Part shown: positions 32,948 to 45,323 of the stretch, in pieces
Numbering within the stretch: position 1 is the first letter of the stretch
Layout: each line of letters starts with the position of its first letter
Assembly (NCBI RefSeq): GCF_001039355.2
Contig: NW_019775657.1
Span: forward strand, 1-62,000
Origin: Lingula anatina
Taxonomy: Eukaryota; Brachiopoda; Lingulata; Lingulida; Lingulidae
Length of the DNA: 62,000 nucleotides
Direction: 5' to 3'
Translations under genes and position numbers: made by a program
The notes under the pieces: generated by a model
What the model was told of the DNA's origin: nothing
Databases searched by the model: none
Seen by the model: only the letters and a program-made list of their open reading frames with translations

Positions 32948-35900
32948 TCAATTACCTGATTTGGCGACCAGCTTGACGAGTTTTTTGTTGAAAATCCACA
33001 CATGTCTTGCCACCTCCACTCGGACCCTGTCCCCTTTCAGAACGGCCTTCACTATCCCTGTGTGTCCTAGAGACTGGAAATAAAACAGTATCAGGTTAAT
33101 AGCTCCCTGCATGATCAACAGCCTTCAGTATGCCCAGCCGTGATATGCAAACAGGAAATTCACGCTCAGACTCGGCTAAAATGGTACGATGGAATGATAT
33201 CAGTCCACTCAAATGAAGTTATTCTTCAACTCCCATGACGATTCCCTGTTTGTGAATAATAGAGAAATAATCAACCAGTCGGGCGTTTAATAATAGGTTT
33301 ATTTATGAAATATTAAAGATTGGATCTTTTCATGCAAAAACCACAAAAAGGTCGCTGTGCCATATACATGTATATGCTACAAAAAGTCGAGCAGACGATA
33401 GGCACGATTATGATGATGGTGATGATGAAAGGTTTTGCAAATTATGTTAGCCAATGGCAATATATGAATTGATATGGGTTTGTGAATAATAGAAGGGAAC
33501 AGAGTGATTAGAGCATAAGGCTGAGACATATAAAAACACTATTTTAAGTTATAGTTGCACTGATAATGCGTCGCACTAACCATTCTACATGTAGCTACCG
33601 CTTGGTTAACATTTATATTATGATCCCAAGATGGAAGCAGAATCAATTTATGCCAAAGAAGATAATTGCTGAACGCCATTTGCCATTGCTCTGATACATG
33701 TAATAACTTTCAATTGAACATGCACGTTGACTTGTTAGAAAACCCGGTCCGTTAATACATGTGTTTACAAAACAAGACATACTGACATAAATCAATTGCT
33801 TACAACCTATCGTTGTTTCAGCATCTCTGTATAGCAAGGAGAAAAACAATAGGAACACACATAGGGCATATTATACTGGTAGTATATGTGCAAACTTGAT
33901 TGGCTACATTTTTTTAATATTAATTGTAAGAATCGGATAACCCGATTACTTGTTTATTTCGATTAATGTACACTTAAGCGGCCCATTTGTGTGATCTTTT
34001 ATGTGACGAGGTAGGATTGCAGGGAAAATTGATTGACACTTCAGCAGCGTGGCTGTTTTTGCAGTTAGCATTCTGTAGAAATTGGCATTTTTGTGACACT
34101 CTTCTGTACGTTTGTGACAGTTCAGACACCACATAGTATGTCAACGTCAAGTTACTCATAGATGTTCAGTGATTTGGTAGAGGAAATTCAGCTTTCCAGG
34201 ATAAAAAGAAATAATTGACATCCACGAAAGCCAGCAATGTGAGTTTTATGATTGTTCTGTTCTATAAGTTAAAACCTTTCTTAATGCGGTTAAAATTGTT
34301 TGTAAGACTTTGTTTTAAGAAGACTTATTTGTGTTCTTTTTTGTTTGTTTTCGTTTTAGTCAGAACCATTGGACTACAAGTACAGGTACATGCGTTTCTG
34401 ATGCTGGTTACTGAAATAAACATACAGAATATTAATCAAGACTTTATTGTTTCCACTTAAGATCCGTGGGATCTTATATTAATAAAAATGATCTGAACAC
34501 ATCTTTTTTAAATTCTTATCCAACTGGTCCTATAATAAAAACATACTTTTTTGACGCTGATTTGTAAATTATTTGCTAAATTTATTAGTTGGTTTACAGA
34601 ATAATCAAAATGTTATGTCCTCGGAAGACTATAAACAGAAAAAGGGGACGGAATAATCACACAGATGGCTAACAAGGCAATCAGATTTTATCCAGCGGAG
34701 CAAGATGACATCAACACACTTTTCTAGAATCACACAAATGATCTCGATGAGGATGAGCACCACATGGTGTGAGCCACACACGGCATGATTTTAAAACTCA
34801 CAGCGGCCACCGCAAAATAACAAACCAGAAACCTTGTGTCACGCAGCGACACACGCAATAATGCTATTTTGATGCGTGGTTTGAACAAAATTATAACGAA
34901 TAATTTGACAATAATACACACACACATACACACGTGTATATTAATTTTTTCTAACACGAAGTCGTTTACCCGTTCCATTCCATTCGCCCATTCTCCGTGA
35001 TTTCTCTGGAGTTCCTGAGCCTCGCTCTTAGCGACATTTTTTATCAAGACGAAATCACCAGCCTCGATTTCGGCATTGGGGTCATCTTCTACCTTGATTA
35101 GAATTTCAGGGTTGAAGGTCCAACTGGAAGATGGAACAGACAGTTTATTTTAAAAAACGTACTGAATGTATTTTTTCTGGAAAGTATTGTAGATTATTGT
35201 AGAAAATCCCCACTATGACAGACAGAAGTTTCTTTACAACACTGCCAAACACTAAATATCCTGACAGCAAATTAGCAAACAACATACATGTACCTGTAAA
35301 CGCCACAAATATAAAGAAATCTTGATATAGACTGTCATAAAACTTAGCCATCAATCACTTTGCTCCACAGATGTTTGGGAAATAGAACTATCTAGAGCGT
35401 TCATCGTTGGCTATCACGTTGCTTAACTTTATACCGACAATTAGGTTACAACCTCTTTCACGCAAACAAAAAACACAAAACTTACTCGTCCCCGTTGATG
35501 CACTCCACAAAAACGTCTCCGTCTTTGTCCACTCTGTTGATGAGTCCCTTGATACCAAGACACTAAAAGAGAAGACAACGGAGGAAAAGGTGTTACAATA
35601 CTCGTATATATACATGTGTCTGTTGAATATGGGCAACTGCTTTGGTACAAACACACCGTTAAACTTGCTACCACAACTACCACACTGTACATCAGCTTAA
35701 AATTGCATATCCACATAAGCAAGAAAATTTACCTAAAAAGCGCATTGCATGGTACTACTGTACACCTGTAAGAAGCAAAACTCATCACTCGAAACAAGTC
35801 AAAAAAACTCACCAATGTCATCTTTTCATTCCAACCCCCATGCCCTTTTTGCAGAAGTTTCACTACTTCGGCTTCTTCGGCTATTTGTACCACATCAAAC

Positions 35901-36101
35901 CGTTTGAACAAGCCGCGGACTATCTCATCGTGGGATGTGTTTTTGTCTCGCTTGGTTTCTTTTGCAGCTTCGCTTGGAGAGGTTCCACCGACCGCAGAGC
36001 CATCTTCAGTCAGTTTCGTCAACAGTTCAGGATTAAAAGACCATCTGCAAAAGTTGAAGAACGGAAAAAAAAAGATAATAAGCAGATTACCCACAGAAAC
36101 T

Positions 36102-36141
<40 letters not shown>

Positions 36142-39100
36142 TTTAATTTCATCGGATTAAGCGAATAATATCCATATCTGTTACAGCTGATGAAAGGTCT
36201 TCACAGATTTATTAAGCTTTCGGGTTAGAAGTCATGAGAGACACCTAGTGGGAGATGTTTAAACTGCACATTGTTTGCTGAAATACTAATGTAATTTTAA
36301 TATATACATATTGTTCTAACGAAGAACGATACACAAACAACACTGATACCAAGTTATCTAGCAGAAAGGTGATATGCACTTTGTACTGCAAATCCAACTT
36401 TTAATCAAATACCAATGTGACAAATTTAGACCAACCTACGCTGGAACAAATAAATATCCATGCAACCATTTAAGATTAAATCTTTAGACTATTAAACTCT
36501 TACATCTGTCCGTCTGGAAATCCAACTTTGACGACGTGTAGTATTTTTCGCTCCACTTTCCCCTCTTTGCCAAGATACTAAAACACACAAAAAACGTTTG
36601 CTAGAATATATACTTCTGATATATTGGTACGTACCTGCTCTAGCACAAGGCCGGTGTATTAGATGGTTTATGGACCATTCCCACAAATGATTGGTTCGAT
36701 CTATCTCTCTGGGGAGTCTCACTAAACTGCTATCAACGTAACCTGCTTAAATGTCTGTCACGCCTAGTAAAGCTGTTAGGGGACAGTTATCTTTACCCCC
36801 CCCCCCCCCCCCAGCTGATTCGGTAGGCGTGACAGACATTTAAGCCTCTCGAGCTGATAGCAATTTAGCGTGAACCCCCAGGGAGTTAGGTCGATCCAGA
36901 TGGATCGATCTATGTATGGGAACCCAGTCTTAGCTTACCACTCTGTTAGTACATTTCCACAGTGTTTAAGAGGAGAAACAGAAGTCTGTTTATGCGTCAG
37001 TAAAAGACAGCAACTTACCACCAACAGAAAAAATCTTTAGTCATATGTATAAGAATGTAGCGCTGGTTTACTACAAATAGGGCACATCCAGTGGTAATTA
37101 ATGTTCATGATGAGACGTAGAATGTTGACCTTGTACCTATATTGTTAAGAATGACATTGATATTGACATTGAATTACTGATATAAAAAACGAGACTTACC
37201 GGCCGCATGAATTCATTCCAGCCTCCGTAGTTTTCTTGCAGTTCCTTGGCTTTCACATAATCAGTGGTTACGCGGACCCTGTCGCCATTTTTAAACTTTG
37301 TCTAAACGAAAAAATATTTTCTCAACGACAAAATATATGGATTTTTGCAACCGTATTTATTAAGATTTATACGAAAGGGTCTACTCAAAAATACGTTGAC
37401 ATAAATACTGGTATACTTTATATCATCATCATCATTAAATAATCGATTTTTTTTACAGAAATACACGTTTTACGTCAATCAACCTCAAACTCTCTCTAAT
37501 GGACTAGGTTTTTCAAGCTAAGTCCCTCACCTCTCCTTCTTTTTCCTCTGAGCTCTCATCTAAACCTTGCCGCATCAACAATTCAAGAAGGGGCGCGCCA
37601 CGGCGAATCTGCTTCAGGAGGTCTTCGCTTTCCTTCTCCTTCTCCTTCCGCTCTTCAAGCTTTTCTTCCATCATCTGTTGAACGGCCTGTTGTAAAAGCT
37701 GATATCCTAAATCTTCCCCAGATTCTTCGCTCGTAGTGGTGTTGGTGCTGTCACTGCTAGAGCTACTGGTGGCACCACCTGGAGTCGTTTTTACATCAGT
37801 GGTATCGCCGCCAGGTGGAGTTGAAGGAGTGGAGACATCGGCTGAAAAACCTTATAAATGGAAATATAGTGTTTGCATTAAATCACGGTCAGACAAATGC
37901 ACAAATATATATTTGTTTAAGGTGCAACTGAAATCTATGACTGGTTAGACGCATGCTTGCTTCATATTTAAAAGGTCGTTTATAGTAATCTTGAAGTCGT
38001 GCTGGACCATAAAGATTTAAATTTGCCAGGTACTGGACGAACAATGGCCACCATTAATATTCGTATAATTTATACAAACGGATGCAAACGTACCAACTTG
38101 AGATATGAACAAATATGAATATTCCTACGCGATGTAGTGATCCGTTAATTAGAACTGAGTCTTCTAAATTTGCATACATCAGATATGTATATATTTGTAC
38201 GTTTTAATTATTCAAATATACTTAGACATGACATGTTGCATGGCAGTTTAAGAGAAGTTCATTTAAAATGCAAATCAAGGTTTAATTTAAGGCCGGTGAT
38301 AGTAAAAGGACCAAAGTCATAGAAACAAAGCCCTGAGCTTANTAGCACCAGTCATCCAGACTACTGGCCGCCTACCACGAATCAACCTAGACGCTCCAGC
38401 TTGGCAAAAAGAGACTATAAGCTGTCATAAACATTTGACCCTTTGTGCAGCTGTACACCAATGTTCACTAATCCTATTATCGTTTGTGTGTTTTATTAAG
38501 CTGTTCCTCAAACTTTGCGGTCTGCTTGTTTTCTCACACTAATGACCTAACATGTATTGTTGATATTTTTAATTGATACTAATATTAGTTTCTTACATGT
38601 TTGCCCAGGTTGCCTTGTAAGGCCCACTGATCCAGATGTGCACGGAATCCATTCGTGTAGTTGGCCGTCGCATTATGTTTCACTTGGCCGTCGAATAGAA
38701 ATTGAACAAAGTATTCAGCAGTTCTATTATCGCCTATGCTGTTGTCATTGGAGATGTCACAGGTGATTATTATGGATCCATCTGATACGGACGGCCCAGA
38801 AATAACCGGCCGTTTCTTCATCAATGGATGTCTCGCTGAATGAAATATAAAAAAAAAAAAAAAAAAAAAAACATATATCGGAAGTAGTAAACACTATTAA
38901 TAAGGAGTTGGTTTAACGAAAAAATAGTGACACGCGGATAAAAGCACCAAATTTAGCACCTGGTTGCCTTTTGACATTCTAAATCAAATTCTAAATTAGA
39001 GAGGACTCAAACCAGTGTTACTGGGAGGATATACTAGGACGAACGTGGACCCCGGGGTAAGCTGGCCCGTGGTCAATTAATGAAAAAGTAACTAAGAGGA

Positions 39101-40199
39101 AAAAAACTGATCACATTATCTTGTAAAGTGTCCGTATCCAGCAAATTTAAGAAAGTGTCGATTGTAAAAAGGTTTTACCTAAACGGTGAGCCCAGATGAA
39201 ACACTTCTGTATTTAAAGGTAATTTATTAAAATGTTTTAAAATCTAGTTACAATTTACTGTCTGCCTATAGTCTGAAGTACTGCTGCATTTGTGGTAGTG
39301 CTCGTTTGGCTGGCTCAAGTATCAATCAAAAACGGCTCAAACAACCCAAAAATCTTTTAAAACTTTTGAAACAAAGGCAAAATTTGACTTCATCACAAAC
39401 AACGTTCACAGTTACTGCGTGTGGTGGCTCAGATTGTGGTATTTGCAGTACAGACAACTATTATTCGTAAATGGGAGCATGAAAACTTTCAAAAATGACA
39501 AGGTTTTCGAAGTTAATGCTACATGTAGCATGAGGTGCAACTAGGAATTTAAAACACTGCTAAACCTGCCCTACGTGTGGAGAAAACTATATTGGACAGA
39601 CGGGGAATTATCTTCCACAAAGGCCACAGGCCCAAAAGCAACAAATCGGACATACAGTACATACACTGATGCTCATAAGTTAAGCAAAACTTTCTTTACT
39701 CTCAAATTTCTCAGCAACCAAGCTTTTTATTGAGGCAAAATTGGCACAGGAGCTAGATCCCAGCAGGCATAGTTACGTTGGATCAACATTGAAAACAGGT
39801 TGGGGCGTTGAATTGCCGTTGTTCTACCTAAATTCAACGTTAAATCAACGTTGATCCAGCCACGTCAAAACACCGCACGCGTCATAATGTGACGTTGACT
39901 CAACGCTGTTGTTTGGTCGTCGTGATGCAAGACATGAATTGATACTTTGTTTATCAATTCTGTAACTAACTTTATCAAAAAATTAAAAACGGTGTAAAAG
40001 TGACAATTGTTTTTTGTCTTTAGTGAACTAGTGAATTTTCTTAACTTGTTATTCAGAAATACTTTCCAATAAACTTCCTTGCAAGGTCAGCTTACACTAG
40101 GATGAATAAGTCGCTGTAAATGTGATGGAGTGAAGTTAACAACGTTGACAGTTCACGGTGCCCTGTTATAGATAGACAGATTGAGATGACCGTGAGGTT

Positions 40200-40275
<76 letters not shown>

Positions 40276-43200
40276 TAAAAGGCCATACATATATACCCTA
40301 CATAAATGTATATTTAGCCATCAAACATGTCCTACTGCTTAACACATCCAGGCTAAAAGGGTGTACCATGCTTAGGAGCTAAATCCATTGAAAAAATGAG
40401 ACCTAGCAGGCACTTGGATGATTTTACAGCGTACATTACCATTGTGTACCTGTGTTTTGTACAAAAAAATAAAACATTTCAGGTCATTTTAATGTCTTTT
40501 CATGCAAAAATGCTGTCTAACAACTGGGGTTGATACAACTTTGTTATCTGACGTTGATCCAACTTTCAAATCCAACGTTTATCCGACGTCTTATCAACGT
40601 TATGGTTCAACGTTGTTTCAACGTTAAAACAACATAATTTGCCCGCTGGGATATTACTCTTGTTCTTATTTTGAATTACTGGACCGTGACATTGGAGTAC
40701 TTTTTACTGTTGGACAGGGTAGAATATGTAATATGGTACCACATGCGAAAAACACAGTTTGGGCATGCCATGCGGGGCTTCCAGTTTGGCTAATACATGG
40801 TGTAGTGATCCGTTAATTAGAACTGAGTCTTCTAAATTTGCATACATCAGATATGTATATTATATGTGTAGTGATCCGTTAATTAGAACTGAGTCTTCTA
40901 AATTTTCATACATCAGATATGTATATATTTGTAAGTTTTAATTATTCAAATATACTTAGACATGACATGTTGCATGGCAGTTTAAGAGAAGTTCATTTAA
41001 AATGCAAATCAAGATTTAATTTAAATGTATCTACAATTAAGTTAATGTACATAGGCATGGCATGTTTCATGACAGTTATGAAAGCTAATTTGAAATGCAA
41101 ATTAAGANCATACTTTTTTGATTAATATAAACAAAAAAAAAACTCAAAAACATGATTTTAAGCGTATTTAACCCTATCACCGGCCTTAAATGTATCTACA
41201 ATTAAGTTAATATACATAGGCATGGCATGTTTCATGACAGTTATGAAAGCTAATTTGAAATGCAAATTAAGATAGAGTATAAAGGCAGTGACTGAGCCAC
41301 AGAGACGGATAGACTTACAGACTGAGAGAGTTAGAGATAGTTATAGATACCACAGAGAGAGAGATGGTAGAAGAGACCTGAGTCTTCAGTTGGTTGAATA
41401 AATCATGTAGCAGTAAACTATTCCTGCCTGTCTCAGTTGACTTATTGGTGAAAAAGTAACTCAAAGAACAAGTGTATAACCACCGACTGGTTATTACAGC
41501 GAGAGTAAGTATTCCCACTCACCGCACATCGTCCTCAACTTCTCGTGCACTAATGCGGACTTGGGCCTCTCTTTCGCCCGTACCTTGATCATCTGACCAA
41601 TCAGCTCCTTCAACTGCGTCAACGCAGTGTTGTCTGCCGTCTTGTGCTGTACCAGATCGGGAGCGGGCATTCCTGTTTTACTTGACTGGAGTATTAACAT
41701 GCCAGGCGGAAGTAACATTCCACTGGAGTGGGTCTCTGAAACAAACACCATTGGAATATAATATAATATAATATAATATAATATAATATAATATAATATA
41801 ATATATCAAAGGATTTTAGTACAAATGTTCGTTGCATTGGTATTTAGATATAAATCATAATTATTTGACTCAGGCTGTGAACTTTTTTCGGAGGCCCTCA
41901 TCAGACTTGTGTGAGTAGATATGTCGCTACTCAGTGACTAGGTAAGTCTAATGGGCCTCTAAATTGTGTCAAATAATCATGATTTAAAGGCTGATTCGTT
42001 TTTGTTTTTGTTTTTTTTTTCGCTGCTTCACCTGTATCTTATATAAATACCGTATAGAGATAAAAATGGATCATATTAATCAATTAGGAAATATCACTTT
42101 TTTTCACATATAAATCAGTATAACCCTAAAAATATTACCATAAAACACGTTTACCAAGATTGTAGCATACTTCACATTACACCCAAGTATTACATTACAT
42201 CCATTAAAAAGCAGTGGACGCCGCGTTCCACACACCTTTTGTAAAAGGCAAAATGTCTCCTATTTCCTCATAATATATCATCCCTAAATAGATCAACCCC
42301 AGCGCAAACACGTCCACAGCGGCGGTGTAGGGTTCCTTAGCAAACTGCTCTGGAGCCATGAAACACGGGGTTCCCGCCACAGTGGTCATCAGAAACGTCT
42401 TGCTCAAGTCCACATCGGCCACCTTGGACAGGCCGAAGTCTGTGACCTTTATAACTGGTTGGGGGTCGGAGGAGGTCTGCTTTAACATTCTGTAAAGAAA
42501 GGGATTTGTGACGTGCACCTCAGTTATAAGTTATAAAGTCGGAGCAAAATATTTTATAAATATGAAATATGCTAAAAAGTTTAAGAGAAAATCGACGTTT
42601 GATTTGGTGTCGTGTCGCTTTTTATACCTATGAGGGGAGGGGGGGCACCTACAAAATTGATCAAGCGGATGCCCCCTCCCATCTCCCGTCCCGTTCCTCC
42701 ACAATATATTACCAACAATATTTATAGTCTAAAATGAAATGAAATAATACATGAAAAAACGTGATTAAGTGGTGGCGTATTAAAATTTAAAAGCCTTGTG
42801 CGCCAAAATATTTAAAGAAATACTCCATAACCCCTTGGCTTGCTCTTATTTTGAAAAACTCATATTGTGAAGGGTGTGACAGAGTTATTGCGGTAGTTGA
42901 GCTCCACAGAAAACGAAACCACAGTGATGACATTCCTCCAATACAGAAATACAGGTATAACTGTAAATTATAGAATGCGAGCGACATCTTATTTCTGAAA
43001 TACAGTGCCAGGTATTATATACAAAGATATCGGTACGTGAGAAGCCACGCTAAAGCTCCAGATCAATACAGGCCTATTGACGTACTACAGTACTACATGT
43101 AGTAGGGCCTAGTAGCACCTAGCAGGCACATGTCACTAAAGAGCACTTGCCGGGTTCATCCCGCTTTCTGAACGCACTGGCACATTAGGCACTTTTTTTA

Positions 43201-44341
43201 ACAAAAAATACACTGCCCACGCTAAATACTAGACATTTTCATTTTCTCGAGCTTTGCACTGTGCTAGTAAATCATAATTGTTGCTCTTGTGCAGACAAGG
43301 CAGTACAGATAATCTATAGATCAAAGAATCAGACGTGTGGTAACAAAAATCATAACAACTGTCACTGTTAATTTCTATCTGTAGTATTGAATTCGACCTC
43401 TTACTCACATGTTCCCTGGTTTTAAATCTCGGTGTATAACGGGTTCCGGTAGAGAGTGCATGAAGGCCACGGCGGCGGCCGTCTGCCTCATAAAGTCCAT
43501 CATGGTGGCTTGGTCCACCGGCTTGTGGTCATCGAAATACTTCTTCAGCTCCCCGCAGTTGCAGAACTCCATGACGACCCAAAACGAACTTCTGAAGAAG
43601 TGGAAATCGTACAGCGCCACCAGGTTGGCATGGCGGGGGAGTTTTTGGAGCGTCTTGATTTCTGACATAGCGTCAGCGCCACCTTTGTCGTCTTTGATCT
43701 CGAGCTGCTTTGCCGCCACCTGCGAGAAAAAAAAAATAACAATGGTGGATCATCGCTTTTCTTTAATTTTCTTATTGTGTTTGAAATAAAATAACGACTA
43801 CAAAGTTACAAAAAAAGACAACCATGAAAACATCCTGAAGACAACCATGAAAACTATTTGGTTTAATTTTGCCTTTCACTTTCAAAAAGACCTTATATAT
43901 CTCAAAAGCAAATGAAAAAATTAAATGAACAATATCTACTAAAAAATAAATACGCAAGTTATGTCTTAATGAAAAAGCTAGGGGTCACTGTTCTTCCACT
44001 ACCACTGATACTCAAAGAGATAATTCAATTACAGATAAATCTGGTGTCATTTGAGCCGAATCAATATTTCACGAATTTTTTTATTCAATTTCTTTTAATT
44101 AGAAGTATATATGATAATAATGATTTAAGATGGGCCTAAATAGTAAACGACACGGGAAATGGTCAACAAATGCTCAAATTGACTCATCGAGTTTCTATAC
44201 AATACTTACATCAATATTTCTCTTCGTATCTATACCCCTGTAGACCACACCAAATGCCCCCTGGCCCAGCTTGGTAAACATATTGATATAGACATACTTC
44301 CCTAGCTGTACAGAGCACTCAGGGTCGCTTGCTGCAGCCAT
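32948..44341 (-). CDS. Protein kinase with three Mind-bomb-type (SH3_15) repeats, gene 1
   Basis: Eleven coding exons on the minus strand: 44341-44210, 43719-43409, 42489-42236, 41735-41523, 37841-37531, 37301-37200, 36577-36504, 36044-35813, 35562-35486, 35123-34970 and 33073-32948. Phases agree at every junction and the product has 661 residues. The kinase domain is about residues 14-300: GQGAFG loop (28-33), VAAK with Lys48, HRD (140-142), DFG (165-167) and APE (193-195), so all catalytic residues are present. Residues 304-407 are a Ser/Thr-rich linker and a Glu/Lys-rich coiled coil. Three MIB-type repeats follow, with ELQENYGGWNEFM, LLQKGHGGWNEKM and ELQRNHGEWANGM, each then LG..G.V and a closing W.FNP or W.FNK. 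There is no RING. The last exon may instead splice at 32956 to a short unseen exon, as in the paralogue. An AG acceptor at 44363 implies a 5' UTR exon. Substrate unknown; probably a cytoplasmic signalling kinase. Confidence 0.85.
33556..34915. repeat. Dispersed 0.7 kb repeat, copy 2 (expanded), in kinase gene 1 last intron
   Basis: Matches 18970-19690, with an extra block at about 33925-34500 that is absent from copy 1 and a further insertion near 34735-34800. It begins about 480 bp upstream of the last exon (33073) and ends about 55 bp downstream of the exon 10 donor (34970). Confidence 0.6.
36104..36137. repeat. (AT)n microsatellite
   Basis: About 17 AT units in intron 7 of kinase gene 1, about 60 bp upstream of the exon 8 acceptor. 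Confidence 0.9.
36672..36932. mobile_element. Foldback element family F, copy 2
   Basis: Same family as 28245-28495. GGACCATTCCCA and ATGGGAACCCAG ends, inner arms TTAAATGTCTGTCACGCC and GGCGTGACAGACATTTAA nearly perfect inverses, and a C-run at the apex (36797-36812). It lies in intron 6 of kinase gene 1, about 95 bp upstream of the exon 7 acceptor on the transcript. Confidence 0.75.
38133..38290. mobile_element. 5' fragment of an LTR-like repeat
   Basis: Starts TGTAGTGATCCGTTAATTAG and follows the first ~160 bp of the sequence at 40801 almost exactly, then diverges at GGCCGGTGATAG. It lies in intron 4 of kinase gene 1. Confidence 0.55.
38597..38835 (-). pseudogene. Orphan exon resembling von Willebrand D/EGF-type proteins
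   Basis: A splice-bounded open exon on the minus strand (polypyrimidine tract then TTCATTCAG|C at 38836, and CAT|GTAAGA at 38597/38596), coding about 79 residues. It includes KRPVISGPSVSDGSIIITC, EYFVQFLFDGQVKH and LDQWALQGNLGKH. This resembles a conserved segment that I recall from VWDE-like extracellular proteins. It begins in phase 1 and ends in phase 0, so including it would shift the frame of kinase gene 1, in whose fourth intron it sits. No neighbouring exons of such a protein were found. It is best read as a displaced exon copy. Confidence 0.55.
39758..40651. mobile_element. AACGTTGA-rich non-autonomous DNA element, copy 2
   Basis: The complete 0.9 kb copy, inverted relative to 5672-6602. 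Ends are TCCCAGCAGGCATAG and TGCCCGCTGGGA, arms contain AACGTTGA repeats, and an AT microsatellite lies at 40202-40271. It also shares the internal segments GGTGTACCATGCTTAGG and GCCATACATATATACCC with copy 1. It lies in intron 4 of kinase gene 1. Confidence 0.8.
40801..41498 (+). mobile_element. Possible solo LTR beside an exon of kinase gene 1
   Basis: Begins TGTAGTGATCC and ends GGTTATTACA (TG...CA ends), with a promoter-like GAGTATAAAGGCAGTGAC at about 41274 and AATAAATC at about 41397 before the 3' end, the internal order expected of an LTR. The first ~65 bp are duplicated (second start 40866), and an 85-bp unit (ATGTATCTACAATTAAG...) occurs twice around 41025 and 41190. No target duplication is visible. 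It ends 24 bp from the exon 4 boundary (41523). One n at 41108. Confidence 0.4.
41754..41806. repeat. (TATAA)n microsatellite
   Basis: About ten pentamer units, in intron 3 of kinase gene 1, roughly 20 bp upstream of the exon 4 acceptor on the transcript. Confidence 0.95.
41850..41990. mobile_element. Short foldback element
   Basis: Inverted arms AAATCATAATTATTTGACTC and GTGTCAAATAATCATGATTT with inner GGAGGCCCTCATCAGACTT against AAGTCTAATGGGCCTC. About 140 bp in intron 3 of kinase gene 1. Confidence 0.6.
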
Positions 44342-44506
44342 GGTTTTGAACCCTTTCTTTACCTGGAAAAGAGATTTAGTGTTAATTAATCATTTGGTGG
44401 AGCGTAGATATCAGAAAGGAAGGTGACGGACGCTAATGGAGCACTCGACCCCCTCTACCCCCTCGCCTGGACCCAACGCCATTTATACCGAGTACATCTC
44501 CATCCC

Positions 44507-44545
44507 TCTCTCTCTCTCTCTCTCTCTCTTGCTCACTCACTCATA

Positions 44546-44592
<47 letters not shown>
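44507..44592. repeat. (CT)n-(CA)n-(GA)n self-complementary microsatellite
   Basis: About 13 CT units, a CA tract and about 13 GA units. The outer CT and GA tracts are complementary and can form a hairpin with the CA tract as loop. It lies about 165 bp upstream of the kinase gene 1 start codon. Confidence 0.9.
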
Positions 44593-44593
<1 letters not shown>

Positions 44594-44823
44594 ACTGCGC
44601 TATGGATTACTATATACAGCACAAACATACGTTGAATATCCATTAAAAAACTTAATGTATTCAGTGGCTTAATTATTTAGGGTAAGTACCGAGTAGTGTC
44701 GGGGTAGCAGCAATAGAAGTCCGCAAGGAACCGTGGTCCGCTTCCCATTACCTTGTACAGGTGACATTCGTCCCATATACTAACTCTAATACTCCGACTA
44801 ACCCTAACCTGTACTAATCGTAT

Positions 44824-45072
44824 GCATGGGCGGATCCAGAGGGGGTCCTCGGATGCAAAGCCGACCCTAACCACCCCAACCCACACCCCCTTCCTTGTCG
44901 TGGGGTTCGGGACCTGCTGAGGGCGAACAATGCCATCTGGTACGGTTTAAGACAATGATTCAGCTAGTCAAAATTCTAATTTCAAGAGGGGACCATTGGT
45001 GTGATTATTTTCAGAAACTGAAGGAGGGGGTCAGGACCCCCACACACACTCCCCCAAATCCGTCTCTGCATA
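44824..45072. mobile_element. Small element with GCGGATCCAG-type ends
   Basis: The left end GGGCGGATCCAGAGGGGGTC and the right end GGGTCAGGACCCCCACAC...CCAAATCCGTCTCTGCAT are roughly inverted. A related fragment occurs at about 48398-48438 (GGACCCCCTGACCCCC then AAATCCGCCGCTG). No coding content. Confidence 0.4.
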
Positions 45073-45284
45073 TGGGGCCCGTACTTCCATTCCTAGTGCT
45101 AACATTCCAGTCACACCGAAATTCTAACAGTGTTATAAACCATACTGTGGAAATATTAAGATGGTTGATAAAAAAGCTTTATGTCACTTTGCCCAGCAAG
45201 TGTAAAACAATGGACTTCTAAATATTGTATACTTTTTTATGTTGGGGGGGGTTCTAGTAAATGTGACAAGTGCCCCCCCCCCCT

Positions 45285-45323
<39 letters not shown>

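Noticed and set aside
38597-38835. Treating the VWDE-like exon as an alternative exon of kinase gene 1
   Set aside because: It enters in phase 1 and leaves in phase 0, so inclusion would shift all three Mind-bomb-type repeats out of frame.
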